From NCBI GenBank assembly GCA_030693535.1, contig JAUYAL010000064.1, positions 170,400 to 234,399 of the forward strand: 64,000 bases of DNA. Reading direction: 5' to 3'. Of this stretch, positions 41,225 through 49,850 are shown in pieces. Below the pieces are notes generated by a model, which did not search any database, was not told the origin of the DNA, and saw only the letters and a list, made by a program, of their open reading frames with translations. The translations under genes were made by a program, and so were the position numbers. Each line of letters starts with the position of its first letter. Within the stretch, counting starts at the first letter, position 1. This stretch comes from Methylotenera sp. (GTDB lineage: Bacteria > Pseudomonadota > Gammaproteobacteria > Burkholderiales > Methylophilaceae).

Positions 41225-42298
41225 TTGAAATTCAGCTTTTTTAAAGAAATAACCCCGCCACTGATAGGAGTAGATATCAGCTCGGTCTCTATTAAAATGG
41301 TAGAGCTGTCGGATGATGGTCGTGGCGGCTATAAGCTTGAGAGTTACTCTACATCATCATTGCCTAGAGATGCGATGGTGGATGGTAATGTGAGTGATTT
41401 AGAGAAAGTGGTTGATGCAATGAAGCAAGCATGGAAGCTGTTGGCTTCACGCGAGAAGCGGGTGGCGTTGGCTTTGCCCGCTGCATCAGTCATTAGTAAA
41501 AAGGTGCAAATGAGCGCAGGATTGCGTGAGGAGGATATGGAAGCGCAGGTTGAAGCTGAAGCGAATCAATATATTCCGTTCTCGCTCGATGAAGTTAATA
41601 TTGATTTCCAGATACTTGGGCCTTCTGCAAACAATCCAGAAGAAGTTGATGTTTTAATTGCAGCCTCACGCAAAGAGAAAATCGAAGATCGAGTGGCTGC
41701 AGCAGAGGGAGCTGGTCTTAAGGCGGTAATAATGGATGTTGAAAGTTATGCCACAGAAGCTGCTTATACGCTTGTGGCAAGTCAACTGCCAAACTCAGGT
41801 CGAGAACAAACAGTGATGATTGCAGATATCGGCGCATCGATGATGCATATTAATGTGTTACACAATAATATTTCAGTCTATAGCCGTGAGCAAAGTTTTG
41901 GTGGCGGGCAACTTACACAAGAAATTCAACGTCGCTTTGGATTATCTTTAGAAGAGGCTGAGATAGCAAAACGTAAGGGTGGTTTGCCCGAGAGTTATGA
42001 TGTTGAAGTCCTACAGCCTTTTATCCAGTCACTTTCTATGGAAGTAGCAAGGGCACTTCAATTCTTTACGAGTTCTACGCAATATAATCGAGTTGATCAC
42101 ATCGTGCTAGCGGGCGGCTGTGCGGCAATCCCAGCGATTGATGTTGCAGTTCAAGATAGAACGCAAGTCAATACAATTGTCGCAAATCCGTTTCACAGCA
42201 TGACGATGAGCACTAAGCTCAAGCAGCAGCAGGCAGTTTTAGATGCCCCAGCTTTGCTGATTGCTTGTGGACTTGCAATGCGGGGGCTGACGATATGA
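41225..42298 (+). CDS. pilM: Type IV pilus assembly protein PilM
   Basis: Actin-like cytoplasmic protein of the pilus alignment complex, which binds the PilN N-terminus. 357 residues with GVDISSVSIKMVEL (phosphate 1), IADIGASMMHINVLHNN (phosphate 2) and VLAGGCAAIPAID (adenosine). The start is TTG at 41225 with AAGGAATTTCAGG upstream; the family opening FFKEITPPLIGVDI follows closely. Its stop overlaps the pilN ATG (ATGA). Confidence 0.95.
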   Translation: MKFSFFKEITPPLIGVDISSVSIKMVELSDDGRGGYKLESYSTSSLPRDAMVDGNVSDLEKVVDAMKQAWKLLASREKRVALALPAASVISKKVQMSAGLREEDMEAQVEAEANQYIPFSLDEVNIDFQILGPSANNPEEVDVLIAASRKEKIEDRVAAAEGAGLKAVIMDVESYATEAAYTLVASQLPNSGREQTVMIADIGASMMHINVLHNNISVYSREQSFGGGQLTQEIQRRFGLSLEEAEIAKRKGGLPESYDVEVLQPFIQSLSMEVARALQFFTSSTQYNRVDHIVLAGGCAAIPAIDVAVQDRTQVNTIVANPFHSMTMSTKLKQQQAVLDAPALLIACGLAMRGLTI

Positions 42299-42894
42299 TA
42301 CGCGTTAATCTGCTACCGCATCGTCAACTAAAGCGCGAGACGCGCCAACGTGAATTTGGCCTAATGGCTTTTTTCTCTGCGATTGCAGCTTCTGCTATTA
42401 TTTTCTTGGGCTATACTTTTATTAATAGCCAAACCGATGCTCAAGCGGCACGAAATGCTCGTTTAGATGTAGCTATTACGAGTCTAGATAAAGAAATTGC
42501 CGATATTAAAGATCTAAAAGACAAGATCAGCACTATGCTAGAGCGGAAGCAGGTGGTTGAGAACTTGCAAACCGATCGCAGCCAGTCCGTTATTGTTCTT
42601 GATGAATTAAGTAGGCAACTTCCAGAAGGCATGTATTTTAAGAGTATTAAGCAGCAAGGAGGCGCCATTACTGTTGAGGGGGTTGCAGATACAAATGCCC
42701 GTGTAGCTACGTTGGTACGTAATTTATCTACTTCAAATTGGTTGGAATTGCCGAATTTGGTTGAGATTAAGTCTGTGTTGGTCAATGCAGTTAAGCAAAA
42801 TAATTTTACTTTAAATGTGAATATTAAAGTGCCTAAAGCCGATACGGAGACTGAGGCTGCTCAAGGTGATATTAAAGGCGGAAACAAGCCATGA
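42295..42894 (+). CDS. pilN: Type IV pilus assembly protein PilN
   Basis: Bitopic alignment-complex protein. I start at 42295 because MIRVNLLPHR is the conserved PilN opening that binds PilM, and the ATG overlaps the pilM stop; the open frame extends to 42265 inside pilM. About 199 residues: cytoplasmic INLLP-type motif, a membrane helix (about 24-43), coiled coil, and a ferredoxin-like periplasmic domain. Overlaps pilO by 4 bp. Confidence 0.95.
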   Translation: MIRVNLLPHRQLKRETRQREFGLMAFFSAIAASAIIFLGYTFINSQTDAQAARNARLDVAITSLDKEIADIKDLKDKISTMLERKQVVENLQTDRSQSVIVLDELSRQLPEGMYFKSIKQQGGAITVEGVADTNARVATLVRNLSTSNWLELPNLVEIKSVLVNAVKQNNFTLNVNIKVPKADTETEAAQGDIKGGNKP

Positions 42895-43565
42895 AGTTAG
42901 ATGATTTTAATAATATTGACTTTAATAACGCAGGTAACCTGCCAGCACCAGTGAAAGCAGTGCTTTTAGCCATTGTTTTTTTTGTTATTTTGGTCTTGGG
43001 ATATTATTTTTTGTGGATTGATGCTTTTGCTGCTCGAGAGACTGCTGTAGCTAAAGAGCAAGAATTAAGACAAGTATTTTTAGATAAAAAGTCGCAGGCA
43101 GTTAATCTGTCCGCGTATAAGCAACAAATGGTTGAAATTGAAAAAACATTCGGTGCTTTACTAAAGCAATTGCCTGATAAATCTCAAATGGATGGTTTGT
43201 TAACTGATATTAATCAAGCTGGTTTGGGACGAGGATTAGAATTTGAGCTTTTTAAACCAGGTCAAGAAACGCAGGCTGAGTTTTATGCAGAAATGCCAAT
43301 TTCTATTAAAGTCTTGGGTAGTTATCATGACTTAGGGGCATTTGCTACAGACATTTCAAAATTATCGCGCATTGTTACTTTGAATGATATTTCAATAAAC
43401 TCAAACAGTAAGGAAGCCAGCAAAGATTTTAAAAATGCCGCTTCGGGTGCGACATTGGTCATGGAGGCTACGGCTAAAACATATCGGTATTTAGACGGAG
43501 ATGAAATTGCCGAGAAGAGGAAATCTGAAAAAATGGCTAAAGACAAACTAGCTGGTAAAGGTTGA
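42891..43565 (+). CDS. pilO: Type IV pilus assembly protein PilO
   Basis: Inner-membrane partner of PilN. 224 residues with a membrane helix near 25-45, coiled coil to about residue 100, then the periplasmic domain with PISIKVLGSYHDLGAFATDISKL (family-typical). Starts within the pilN stop (ATGA) and its stop overlaps a possible TTG start of pilP. The C-terminal Lys/Glu-rich tail is unremarkable. Confidence 0.95.
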   Translation: MKLDDFNNIDFNNAGNLPAPVKAVLLAIVFFVILVLGYYFLWIDAFAARETAVAKEQELRQVFLDKKSQAVNLSAYKQQMVEIEKTFGALLKQLPDKSQMDGLLTDINQAGLGRGLEFELFKPGQETQAEFYAEMPISIKVLGSYHDLGAFATDISKLSRIVTLNDISINSNSKEASKDFKNAASGATLVMEATAKTYRYLDGDEIAEKRKSEKMAKDKLAGKG

Positions 43566-44116
43566 TCAGCATCGTGAATATATCATTACAATCAAAAATT
43601 GCTAAAAGTATGCGTTTTAAAATCTTATCGATTTGTTTGTTAAGTTTAGGCTTAGTTGCATGTGGAGCAGGTGAGGGTGATGATCTTGATAAGTTTATGC
43701 GAGATGCAGCAAATGGTATACAGCCAAGAATCAAACCGCTACCAGAAGTTAAAGCATATCTCGCTTTGCAATACAATGCCGATGGCACGCTGGTTGATCC
43801 ATTTAGCACTCGCAAAGCTTTGAATAAGTCTAGTGCAAATCAACCAGACATGAACAGACCAAAAGAACCTATGGAAGGATATCCTTTAGAGAGTATCAAG
43901 TATGTGGGTTTGTTGTCAAAAAGCAAGCTGATTTATGCGTTACTTAAAACCCCTGATAATGGCATACAGCAAGTAAAAATTGGCAATTATGTAGGTCAGA
44001 ATTTTGGGTTAGTAACGCAAATTACGGATAATGAAGTGATATTGAAAGAAATAGTGCAAGATGACCTTTCAGGAGATTGGATAGAGCGGGTTTCTAATTT
44101 AGCATTACAGGAATAA
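43562..44116 (+). CDS. pilP: Type IV pilus lipoprotein PilP
   Basis: Periplasmic lipoprotein joining PilN/PilO to the PilQ secretin. The frame begins with TTG at 43562, inside the pilO stop. A GTG at 43574 and an ATG at 43610 are alternatives, and the last gives a cleaner lipoprotein signal (MRFKILSICLLSLGLVAC). After the lipid Cys comes a disordered linker, then the PilP beta domain with YPLESIKYVGLL and VKIGNYVGQNFG. A hairpin directly follows the stop codon. Confidence 0.94.
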   Translation: MISIVNISLQSKIAKSMRFKILSICLLSLGLVACGAGEGDDLDKFMRDAANGIQPRIKPLPEVKAYLALQYNADGTLVDPFSTRKALNKSSANQPDMNRPKEPMEGYPLESIKYVGLLSKSKLIYALLKTPDNGIQQVKIGNYVGQNFGLVTQITDNEVILKEIVQDDLSGDWIERVSNLALQE

Positions 44117-44118
44117 TT

Positions 44119-44155
44119 AGCAACATTTGCTGGCGAAGCTGGCTCTAGTGTTGCT
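44119..44155 (+). other. Hairpin between pilP and pilQ
   Basis: AGCAACA (44119-44125) pairs with TGTTGCT (44149-44155), starting two bases after the pilP stop; the loop holds a direct repeat of GCTGGC. No T run follows. It may protect the pilMNOP message or attenuate read-through. Visible as sequence symmetry; function unproven. Confidence 0.4.
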
Positions 44156-44246
44156 CATCAGTCCTCTGGTTAGTGGCAGGAGAAGTTTAGAATTTCTAGA
44201 AAGATTAAGAATTTCATGATCATAAAATTATGAAATCTGGAGAAGC

Positions 44247-46496
44247 ATGATGAATCAAGGTGAGACAATGAAAAAAACTATGTGGTTGACAAAATTTTTA
44301 CAAGCAACCCTATTAATTGGGTGTTTTGTATTTTCAGGCTTGACGCAAGCTGAGGAGCAATCTACCTTAAGCAATAAAATAGAAAATGTTGATTTCTCAA
44401 CTTTACCAGGTGGCAGAGTTCTGATTCGCATTAAAACTACACAAGCACTTTCAAACCCGCCTGCTGGATTTACGTTAAATAACCCTGCACGAATAGCGTT
44501 AGATTTTCCTAATGTTGCTAATGGCTTAAATAAAACCAGAATACCTGCCGACCAAGGATCGCTTAAGAGTGTCACGCTCGCACAAGGTAAAGAGCGCACT
44601 CGCATGGTGCTAAATTTGTCTAAAAGTGTGGGTTACAATACGACTGCAAATGGCAATGAAGTAACTATTACATTGCAAGCAAATGAGGTGAATGCAAACG
44701 TAGGCATTGAAACGAAGTTTGCTGAACCGACCCTTGGGCAACAGCAATTTTCAATTAATAATGTTGATTTCGCAAGAGGTTTGAATGGAGAGGGTCGTAT
44801 CATTGTTGACCTTTCAGATGCCTCGGCAGGTATTAATATTAAACAGAAAGGCAAGACGATTGTAGTCGACTTCATAAATGCTGATGTTCCACCAAATTTA
44901 CAGCGTCGATTAAATGTCACTAATTTCAATACCCCTGTCATTTATGTAGATACCATGAAGCAAGGTAAAAATGGACGTATGGTGATTGAGCCTAAAGGTA
45001 ACTGGGAGCAATCAGCTTATCAAGCAGATAAAAAATTCATCATCGATGTGCGTAAGGTAGTAGATGACCCAAATAAGCTGGTGCGTGGATCTAAGCCAGG
45101 CTATGCTGGTGAAAAGCTATCATTAAATTTCCAAAATATTGAAGTGCGTTCTGTGTTGCAGGTTATTGCAGACTTTACTGGGCTGAATATTATCACCAGC
45201 GACACGGTCACAGGAAACTTAACTCTGCGCTTAAAGGATGTGCCTTGGGATCAAGCGATGGACATTATCATCGAGAGCAAGGGCTTGAGCATGAGCAAAA
45301 CAGGAAATGTGATCAAGGTAGCACCGGCAGAAGAGGTGAATGCAAAAGAAAAAGCTGAATTACAAGCCCAAGTAGATAGGGATAGTCTGGAAACGCTACG
45401 TACAGAATCATTTACACTAAAATATCAAAAAGCCGATGACATGAGGGCTCTTCTAATGGGTTTCGGTGGAGCTGGTGGAGCTGGTAGAGCTGGTGGAGGT
45501 GGTGGAGGTGGTGGAGGTATGATGGGCATCATGTCACAGCGCGGTAGTGTGGTAAATGATCCACGGACTAACACCATATTTGTGATGGATACTGCAAGAA
45601 AATTAGAAGAAATCAGTGCGCTTATTCAAAAAATTGACATTCCAGTAAGACAGGTAATGATCGAGTCGCGCTTGGTGATTGCTGATGATAAATATAGCAA
45701 ATCATTAGGTGCTAGGTTCGGCATTACTCAAACAGGTAAGACAGGGAATAATGTCGGTACTATCGGAAGTTCTATAGGTAATAGACCAACCAATACAACT
45801 GCTACAACTATTACCCAAGGTAACCATAATGGTACGGTACAAAGTGCACTAACTCAACAATTCTTTGGCAGAGGAAATGCATTGTTAACCAGCTCTGATG
45901 GTCAGCCTGATTTGAACTCCAACTTACCTGTTGCTAACGCATTTGGTTCTTTTGCCTATAGCTTATTCAATCTACCTGCTGGCTTGTTACTTAATTTAGA
46001 ATTAACAGCAATGGAAGCAGATGGTCGCGGTAAGGTTGTTTCTAGTCCTCGCGTCTCAACAGCAAATCAACATAAAGCTAAAATCGCTCAAGGAACTGAA
46101 ATTCCGTATCTAGAGGCTAGTAGTAGTGGTGCAGCTACAATATCATTTAAAGCTGCGGTTCTTAGCCTAGAGGTTACCCCTCAAATCACGCCTGATGATA
46201 AAATCATCATGGTGCTTGACGTGAAAAAAGATAGCGTTGGGCAGGTTTTTTCTGGTATTCCTTCTATTGACACGCAGAATATTAATACGCAGGTGCTAGT
46301 CGGTAATGGTGAGACTGCGGTGCTAGGCGGTATTTACGAGCAAGTAGAACGTAACGATGTTGAGAAAGTGCCATTTTTTGGAGACCTGCCAATTATGGGT
46401 AATTTTTTCAAGCGGAAGACAATGCTAAATAATAGAACAGAACTACTGATATTTGTGACACCTAAGATTATGGATGAAAGTTTAAGTCTACGATAA
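44247..46496 (+). CDS. pilQ: Type IV pilus secretin PilQ
   Basis: Outer-membrane channel for the pilus. 749 residues: signal peptide, two AMIN-type domains (about 45-270), an N0/STN domain (SLNFQNIEVRSVLQVIADFTGLN), an N1 domain broken by a Gly-rich repeat tract (about 407-424), and the secretin core with VVSSPRVSTANQHKAKIAQGTEIPY and AVLGGIYEQVER. Two possible starts both have good Shine-Dalgarno sites: ATG at 44247 (CTGGAGAAGC) and ATG at 44268 (AAGGTGAGACA). The second gives a tidier signal peptide (MKKTMWLTKF). Confidence 0.96.
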   Translation: MMNQGETMKKTMWLTKFLQATLLIGCFVFSGLTQAEEQSTLSNKIENVDFSTLPGGRVLIRIKTTQALSNPPAGFTLNNPARIALDFPNVANGLNKTRIPADQGSLKSVTLAQGKERTRMVLNLSKSVGYNTTANGNEVTITLQANEVNANVGIETKFAEPTLGQQQFSINNVDFARGLNGEGRIIVDLSDASAGINIKQKGKTIVVDFINADVPPNLQRRLNVTNFNTPVIYVDTMKQGKNGRMVIEPKGNWEQSAYQADKKFIIDVRKVVDDPNKLVRGSKPGYAGEKLSLNFQNIEVRSVLQVIADFTGLNIITSDTVTGNLTLRLKDVPWDQAMDIIIESKGLSMSKTGNVIKVAPAEEVNAKEKAELQAQVDRDSLETLRTESFTLKYQKADDMRALLMGFGGAGGAGRAGGGGGGGGGMMGIMSQRGSVVNDPRTNTIFVMDTARKLEEISALIQKIDIPVRQVMIESRLVIADDKYSKSLGARFGITQTGKTGNNVGTIGSSIGNRPTNTTATTITQGNHNGTVQSALTQQFFGRGNALLTSSDGQPDLNSNLPVANAFGSFAYSLFNLPAGLLLNLELTAMEADGRGKVVSSPRVSTANQHKAKIAQGTEIPYLEASSSGAATISFKAAVLSLEVTPQITPDDKIIMVLDVKKDSVGQVFSGIPSIDTQNINTQVLVGNGETAVLGGIYEQVERNDVEKVPFFGDLPIMGNFFKRKTMLNNRTELLIFVTPKIMDESLSLR
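45465..45518 (+). repeat. Six tandem 9-bp repeats in pilQ
   Basis: Six consecutive 9-bp units, GGTGGAGCT x2, GGTAGAGCT, then GGTGGAGGT x3, encode (GGA)2-GRA-(GGG)3. The unit length keeps frame, so slippage would change linker length without knocking out the gene. It lies between N1-type sequence and the secretin core. Confidence 0.85.
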
Positions 46497-46562
46497 TTCT
46501 AAATAGACTAATCTTGTCAGTTACTTAAATTATAAAACCTGACAGGGTGTGGAGATTGTCAT

Positions 46563-46600
46563 AAAATGCCCATCATGATTGTGATGGGCATTTTCTTATT
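46563..46600 (+). terminator. Strong intrinsic terminator between pilQ and aroK
   Basis: AAAATGCCCATCA (46563-46575) and TGATGGGCATTTT (46582-46594) form a perfect 13-bp stem with a 6-nt loop, followed by a T-rich tract (TTTTCTTATT). It is about 67 bp after the pilQ stop and ends only some 12-20 bp before the aroK start, so read-through or a promoter upstream of the stem must feed aroK. Confidence 0.85.
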
Positions 46601-46615
46601 GTAAGGGTGGAGTTT

Positions 46616-47182
46616 TTGGATAATATTTTCTTTATTGGTTTGATGGGGGCAGGTAAAACCACGATTGGTCGCTTGATAGCGAAACAATTAGGCATGGTGT
46701 TTTACGACTCCGATCATGAAATAGAGCGTAAGACAGGTGTGAAAATTCCGCTGATATTTGAACTAGAAGGCGAGGCTGGTTTTCGTAAACGTGAGACTTC
46801 TGCAATTGAAGAGTTGAGCCAGCTCAATAATATTGTTCTAGCTACAGGTGGTGGAGCAGTATTGCTACCAGAGAATCGCTCATTATTAAAAAACAATGGC
46901 AAGATAGTTTATTTGCGTGGAAGCGTTCATGATTTATGGCTTCGGACGCGTAACGATAAAACACGACCATTGTTACAAGGTGGTAATATTAAGCAAAAGT
47001 TGGAACAACTCTACGCTGAACGCAATCCAATATACGAAGGACTTGCTGATTATATTGTTGATACAGGTGCGCAATCAGCCATAGATATTACTCATCACAT
47101 TGAACAATTGTTAAAAATTGACCATGCAGAATCAGGTGCAAAAAATGAAAATTCGAAAGATAATTCAAGTGGCGAAGTCTAG
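46616..47182 (+). CDS. aroK: Shikimate kinase
   Basis: Phosphorylates shikimate in aromatic amino acid synthesis. P-loop protein with IGLMGAGKTTIGR, DSDHEIERKTG (substrate Asp) and LATGGGAVL; the lid Arg region is RTRNDKTRPLL. I favour the TTG at 46616 because AAGGGTGGAG lies just upstream; an in-frame GTG at 46607 would overlap that site and add three residues. The C-terminal ~20 residues are Asn/Ser/Glu-rich and atypical. aroB follows by about 40 bp, the usual aroK-aroB pair. Confidence 0.94.
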   Translation: MDNIFFIGLMGAGKTTIGRLIAKQLGMVFYDSDHEIERKTGVKIPLIFELEGEAGFRKRETSAIEELSQLNNIVLATGGGAVLLPENRSLLKNNGKIVYLRGSVHDLWLRTRNDKTRPLLQGGNIKQKLEQLYAERNPIYEGLADYIVDTGAQSAIDITHHIEQLLKIDHAESGAKNENSKDNSSGEV

Positions 47183-47223
47183 CTAAAAACAATATAACTA
47201 TAGCCCAAGTTTAATTAATAAAA

Positions 47224-48315
47224 ATGAAGTCGATTATTCAAATGCAAACACTCAAAGTAGAGTTAGCCAGCAGAAGCTACCCAATACATATTGGCAGTAA
47301 TCTTATATCAGACGCAAGCCTAATATTGCCACATCTCAAGCGTAAGCATGTTGCCGTCGTTACAAACACAACAGTGGCGCCACTATATCTAGAGAAGCTA
47401 AGGCTGACGTTGGAGTCAGTTGGCGTGACAGTTATTTCAATTATATTGCCAGATGGCGAGGCTTTTAAAAACTCTGAAACACTGAATACAATATACGATG
47501 TGCTTTTGCAGCACCGTTGTGAGCGAAGCACAACCCTGATTGCCCTTGGCGGTGGCGTGATAGGCGATTTAACTGGCTATGCGGCTGCAACTTATTTGCG
47601 TGGTGTACCTTTTATTCAAATTCCCACAACACTTCTTTCTCAGGTTGATTCATCTGTTGGTGGTAAAACTGGCATCAATCACCCACTGGGTAAAAATATG
47701 ATTGGTGCTTTTTACCAGCCACAATTAGTGTTGGCTGATATTGATACGCTACAAACCTTGCCCGCACGTGAGTTTTCTGCAGGTGTGGCAGAGGTAATTA
47801 AATATGGCTTAATTCGTGATGCTGATTTTTTTGATTGGCTAGAAACTAACATGGCAAGTTTAATGCAGTTAAATGAACAGGTGCTGAGCTATGCTATATA
47901 TCGGTCATGCCAAAATAAAGCAGACGTTGTTGCCAAAGACGAGCATGAGCAAGGCGAGCGCGCCTTACTCAATTTAGGTCATACATTCGGACACGCAATT
48001 GAAAATGCGATGGGCTATGGCGTTTGGTTGCATGGTGAAGCGGTAGCCGCTGGCACGATGATGGCCGCAGATTTATCTCAGCGCATGGGCTGGTTAAATG
48101 GCGCACAAGTAGCGCGAATAAAACATAGTTTCGAAGCCGCCAATTTACCAACTGTGCCACCAAACCTTGGCGCAGAAAAATACTTAGACTTAATGGGTTT
48201 AGATAAAAAAGTAGAGAATGGAAAAATAAGGTTGATATTGCAGCAAGGTATAGGTAAGTCAGTGATTACCAGTAATTACGACGTTGTAAAGCTAAAAGAG
48301 ACTTTGGCATTATGA
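47224..48315 (+). CDS. aroB: 3-dehydroquinate synthase
   Basis: Second enzyme of the shikimate pathway, NAD- and metal-dependent. Core motifs: LPDGEAFKN (NAD region), [43 protein letters not shown], and metal ligands Glu/His in EVIKYGLI and [21 protein letters not shown]. 363 residues from the first ATG; the Met at residue 7 ([11 protein letters not shown]) matches the usual family start. Neither has a clear ribosome binding site. Confidence 0.97.
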   Translation: MKSIIQMQTLKVELASRSYPIHIGSNLISDASLILPHLKRKHVAVVTNTTVAPLYLEKLRLTLESVGVTVISIILPDGEAFKNSETLNTIYDVLLQHRCERSTTLIALGGGVIGDLTGYAAATYLRGVPFIQIPTTLLSQVDSSVGGKTGINHPLGKNMIGAFYQPQLVLADIDTLQTLPAREFSAGVAEVIKYGLIRDADFFDWLETNMASLMQLNEQVLSYAIYRSCQNKADVVAKDEHEQGERALLNLGHTFGHAIENAMGYGVWLHGEAVAAGTMMAADLSQRMGWLNGAQVARIKHSFEAANLPTVPPNLGAEKYLDLMGLDKKVENGKIRLILQQGIGKSVITSNYDVVKLKETLAL

Positions 48316-48344
48316 CAAACGAATCTAACCTGACAACAATAAAT

Positions 48345-48446
48345 AAGTTCTTTCACCCTAGTAGGGGGAAGGTTAAGATGGTGTTAGAGTGCATGATAGG
48401 TAAGGCTTCTACCACCAAACTAGCTCTCCCCTTAAAAAGGTGAGGA
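48345..48446. repeat. Possible degenerate intergenic repeat before dgt
   Basis: This 100-bp gap portion begins TTTCACCCTAGTAGGGGGAA and ends CTCTCCCCTTAAAAAGG then TGAGGA, resembling the CACCCT...CTCTCCC-type intergenic palindromes seen in many proteobacteria. Arms pair imperfectly (GGTG 48380 region with CACC 48412 region). TATAAT at 48447-48452 follows, but no fitting -35. It cannot be confirmed as a repeat without other copies. Confidence 0.3.
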
Positions 48447-48475
48447 TATAATAGTTGGTAAATTAAAGAGCTTTT

Positions 48476-49600
48476 ATGAACCCACTCGCCCCCTACGCAT
48501 CCAACCCTGCGTTATCGATAGGTCGCCAATTTGACGAGCCGCCTTCTGAAACCCGTAATGCGTTTCAACGCGACCGTGACCGAATCATTCACTCTACAGC
48601 ATTTCGGCGATTAGAATATAAAACGCAGGTATTTGTAAACCACGAAGGTGATTTATTCAGAACTCGTTTAACACATAGTTTAGAAGTAGCACAAATGGCA
48701 CGTGGTATTGCGCGCACACTTAATCTGCATGAGGATCTAACAGAAGCTATAGCGTTGGCCCATGATTTAGGTCACACGCCATTTGGCCATGCTGGGCAAG
48801 ATGCACTCAATGAATGTATGCGCGATTTTGGCGGGTTTGAGCACAATCTACAATCATTACGTGTTGTAGAAAAGTTAGAGCTACGCTATGCCGATTTTGA
48901 TGGCCTAAACCTTACGTTTGAGGTGCGTGAAGGCATACTGAAACATTGCTCTACTAAAAATGCAAAATTGTTAGGTGATGTCGGTCAGCGCTTTATAAAT
49001 AAAACTAGCCCGAGCTTAGAGGCGCAATTAACCAATTATGCAGATGAGATTGCCTACAACAATCACGATATTGATGACGGCTTGCGTTCTGGCTTAATCA
49101 CCACAGAACAACTAGCTAAAGTAGAACTGTTTGAGCAGAATCTGACTATAGTTAAAGCTAAGCATCCAAAGCTAGAGCAGAAGCGTTTAATACACGAAAC
49201 AGTTCGCCGTATGATTAATACCCTTGTATTGGATATATGTACAAATAGCTTAAAAAATATTCAGCAACACCAGCCCAAAAGTATTGATGATATACGCCAG
49301 CTACCGCAATTAATAAGCTTTAGCACTGAAATCGCCGAAAAAAACCAAAAGCTCAAGCAGTTTTTACGCAAAAATTTATATAATCATTACAAAGTCAACC
49401 GGATGAGCGCAAAAGCTGCTCGTATTGTGCGCGAGCTGTTTACCGTATTCTTTGAAAACACAGGGTTATTGCCGAATGAATTTCAAGCATATGCAGAAAT
49501 CGATAAACCGCGAGCCGTGGCAGATTACATTGCAGGGATGACAGACCGCTTTGCAATTAGAGAGCATAGAAAACTATTTACGGTAGAAGAGTATCTTTAA
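48476..49600 (+). CDS. dgt: Deoxyguanosinetriphosphate triphosphohydrolase-like protein
   Basis: HD-domain dNTPase that removes triphosphate from dGTP or other dNTPs. 374 residues: [10 protein letters not shown] near 40, [20 protein letters not shown] (first metal His), [19 protein letters not shown] (HD motif), and [12 protein letters not shown] later. The shorter form (~375) is typical of non-enteric homologues. It sits at the end of the aro block as in other beta- and gammaproteobacteria. Confidence 0.94.
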   Translation: MNPLAPYASNPALSIGRQFDEPPSETRNAFQRDRDRIIHSTAFRRLEYKTQVFVNHEGDLFRTRLTHSLEVAQMARGIARTLNLHEDLTEAIALAHDLGHTPFGHAGQDALNECMRDFGGFEHNLQSLRVVEKLELRYADFDGLNLTFEVREGILKHCSTKNAKLLGDVGQRFINKTSPSLEAQLTNYADEIAYNNHDIDDGLRSGLITTEQLAKVELFEQNLTIVKAKHPKLEQKRLIHETVRRMINTLVLDICTNSLKNIQQHQPKSIDDIRQLPQLISFSTEIAEKNQKLKQFLRKNLYNHYKVNRMSAKAARIVRELFTVFFENTGLLPNEFQAYAEIDKPRAVADYIAGMTDRFAIREHRKLFTVEEYL

Positions 49601-49743
49601 GGATTTCTGTAGTTAAATATATAAATCCAAATGTTGCATATTTACAACAAATGTAAGTAATTGTGACAAAAATACCAATTAATAGTTGTTTCGCATTATT
49701 CGTTTAGGGCATACTCTCATTTACCTTCTTAATGACTATTCAT

Positions 49744-49767
49744 TAAGAGAGTTTGCAAACTCTCTTA
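49744..49767 (+). promoter_or_regulatory. 24-bp perfect palindrome in the porin leader
   Basis: The half-site TAAGAGAGTTTG at 49744-49755 is followed directly by its exact reverse complement (49756-49767). It lies 84 bp before the porin ATG. Upstream, TTGTTT and CATACT about 18 bases apart could be a promoter, which would place the palindrome in the 5' UTR. No T run follows, so a terminator is unlikely; a regulator operator or mRNA-stabilising stem is possible. Confidence 0.75.
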
Positions 49768-49850
49768 CCGAACTACTCTCGTTAGAAATAACAAGGTAAT
49801 GGTAAGGTAATTTAGAAACACAAATAGCAATAAACTTTTAGGAGATTTAT

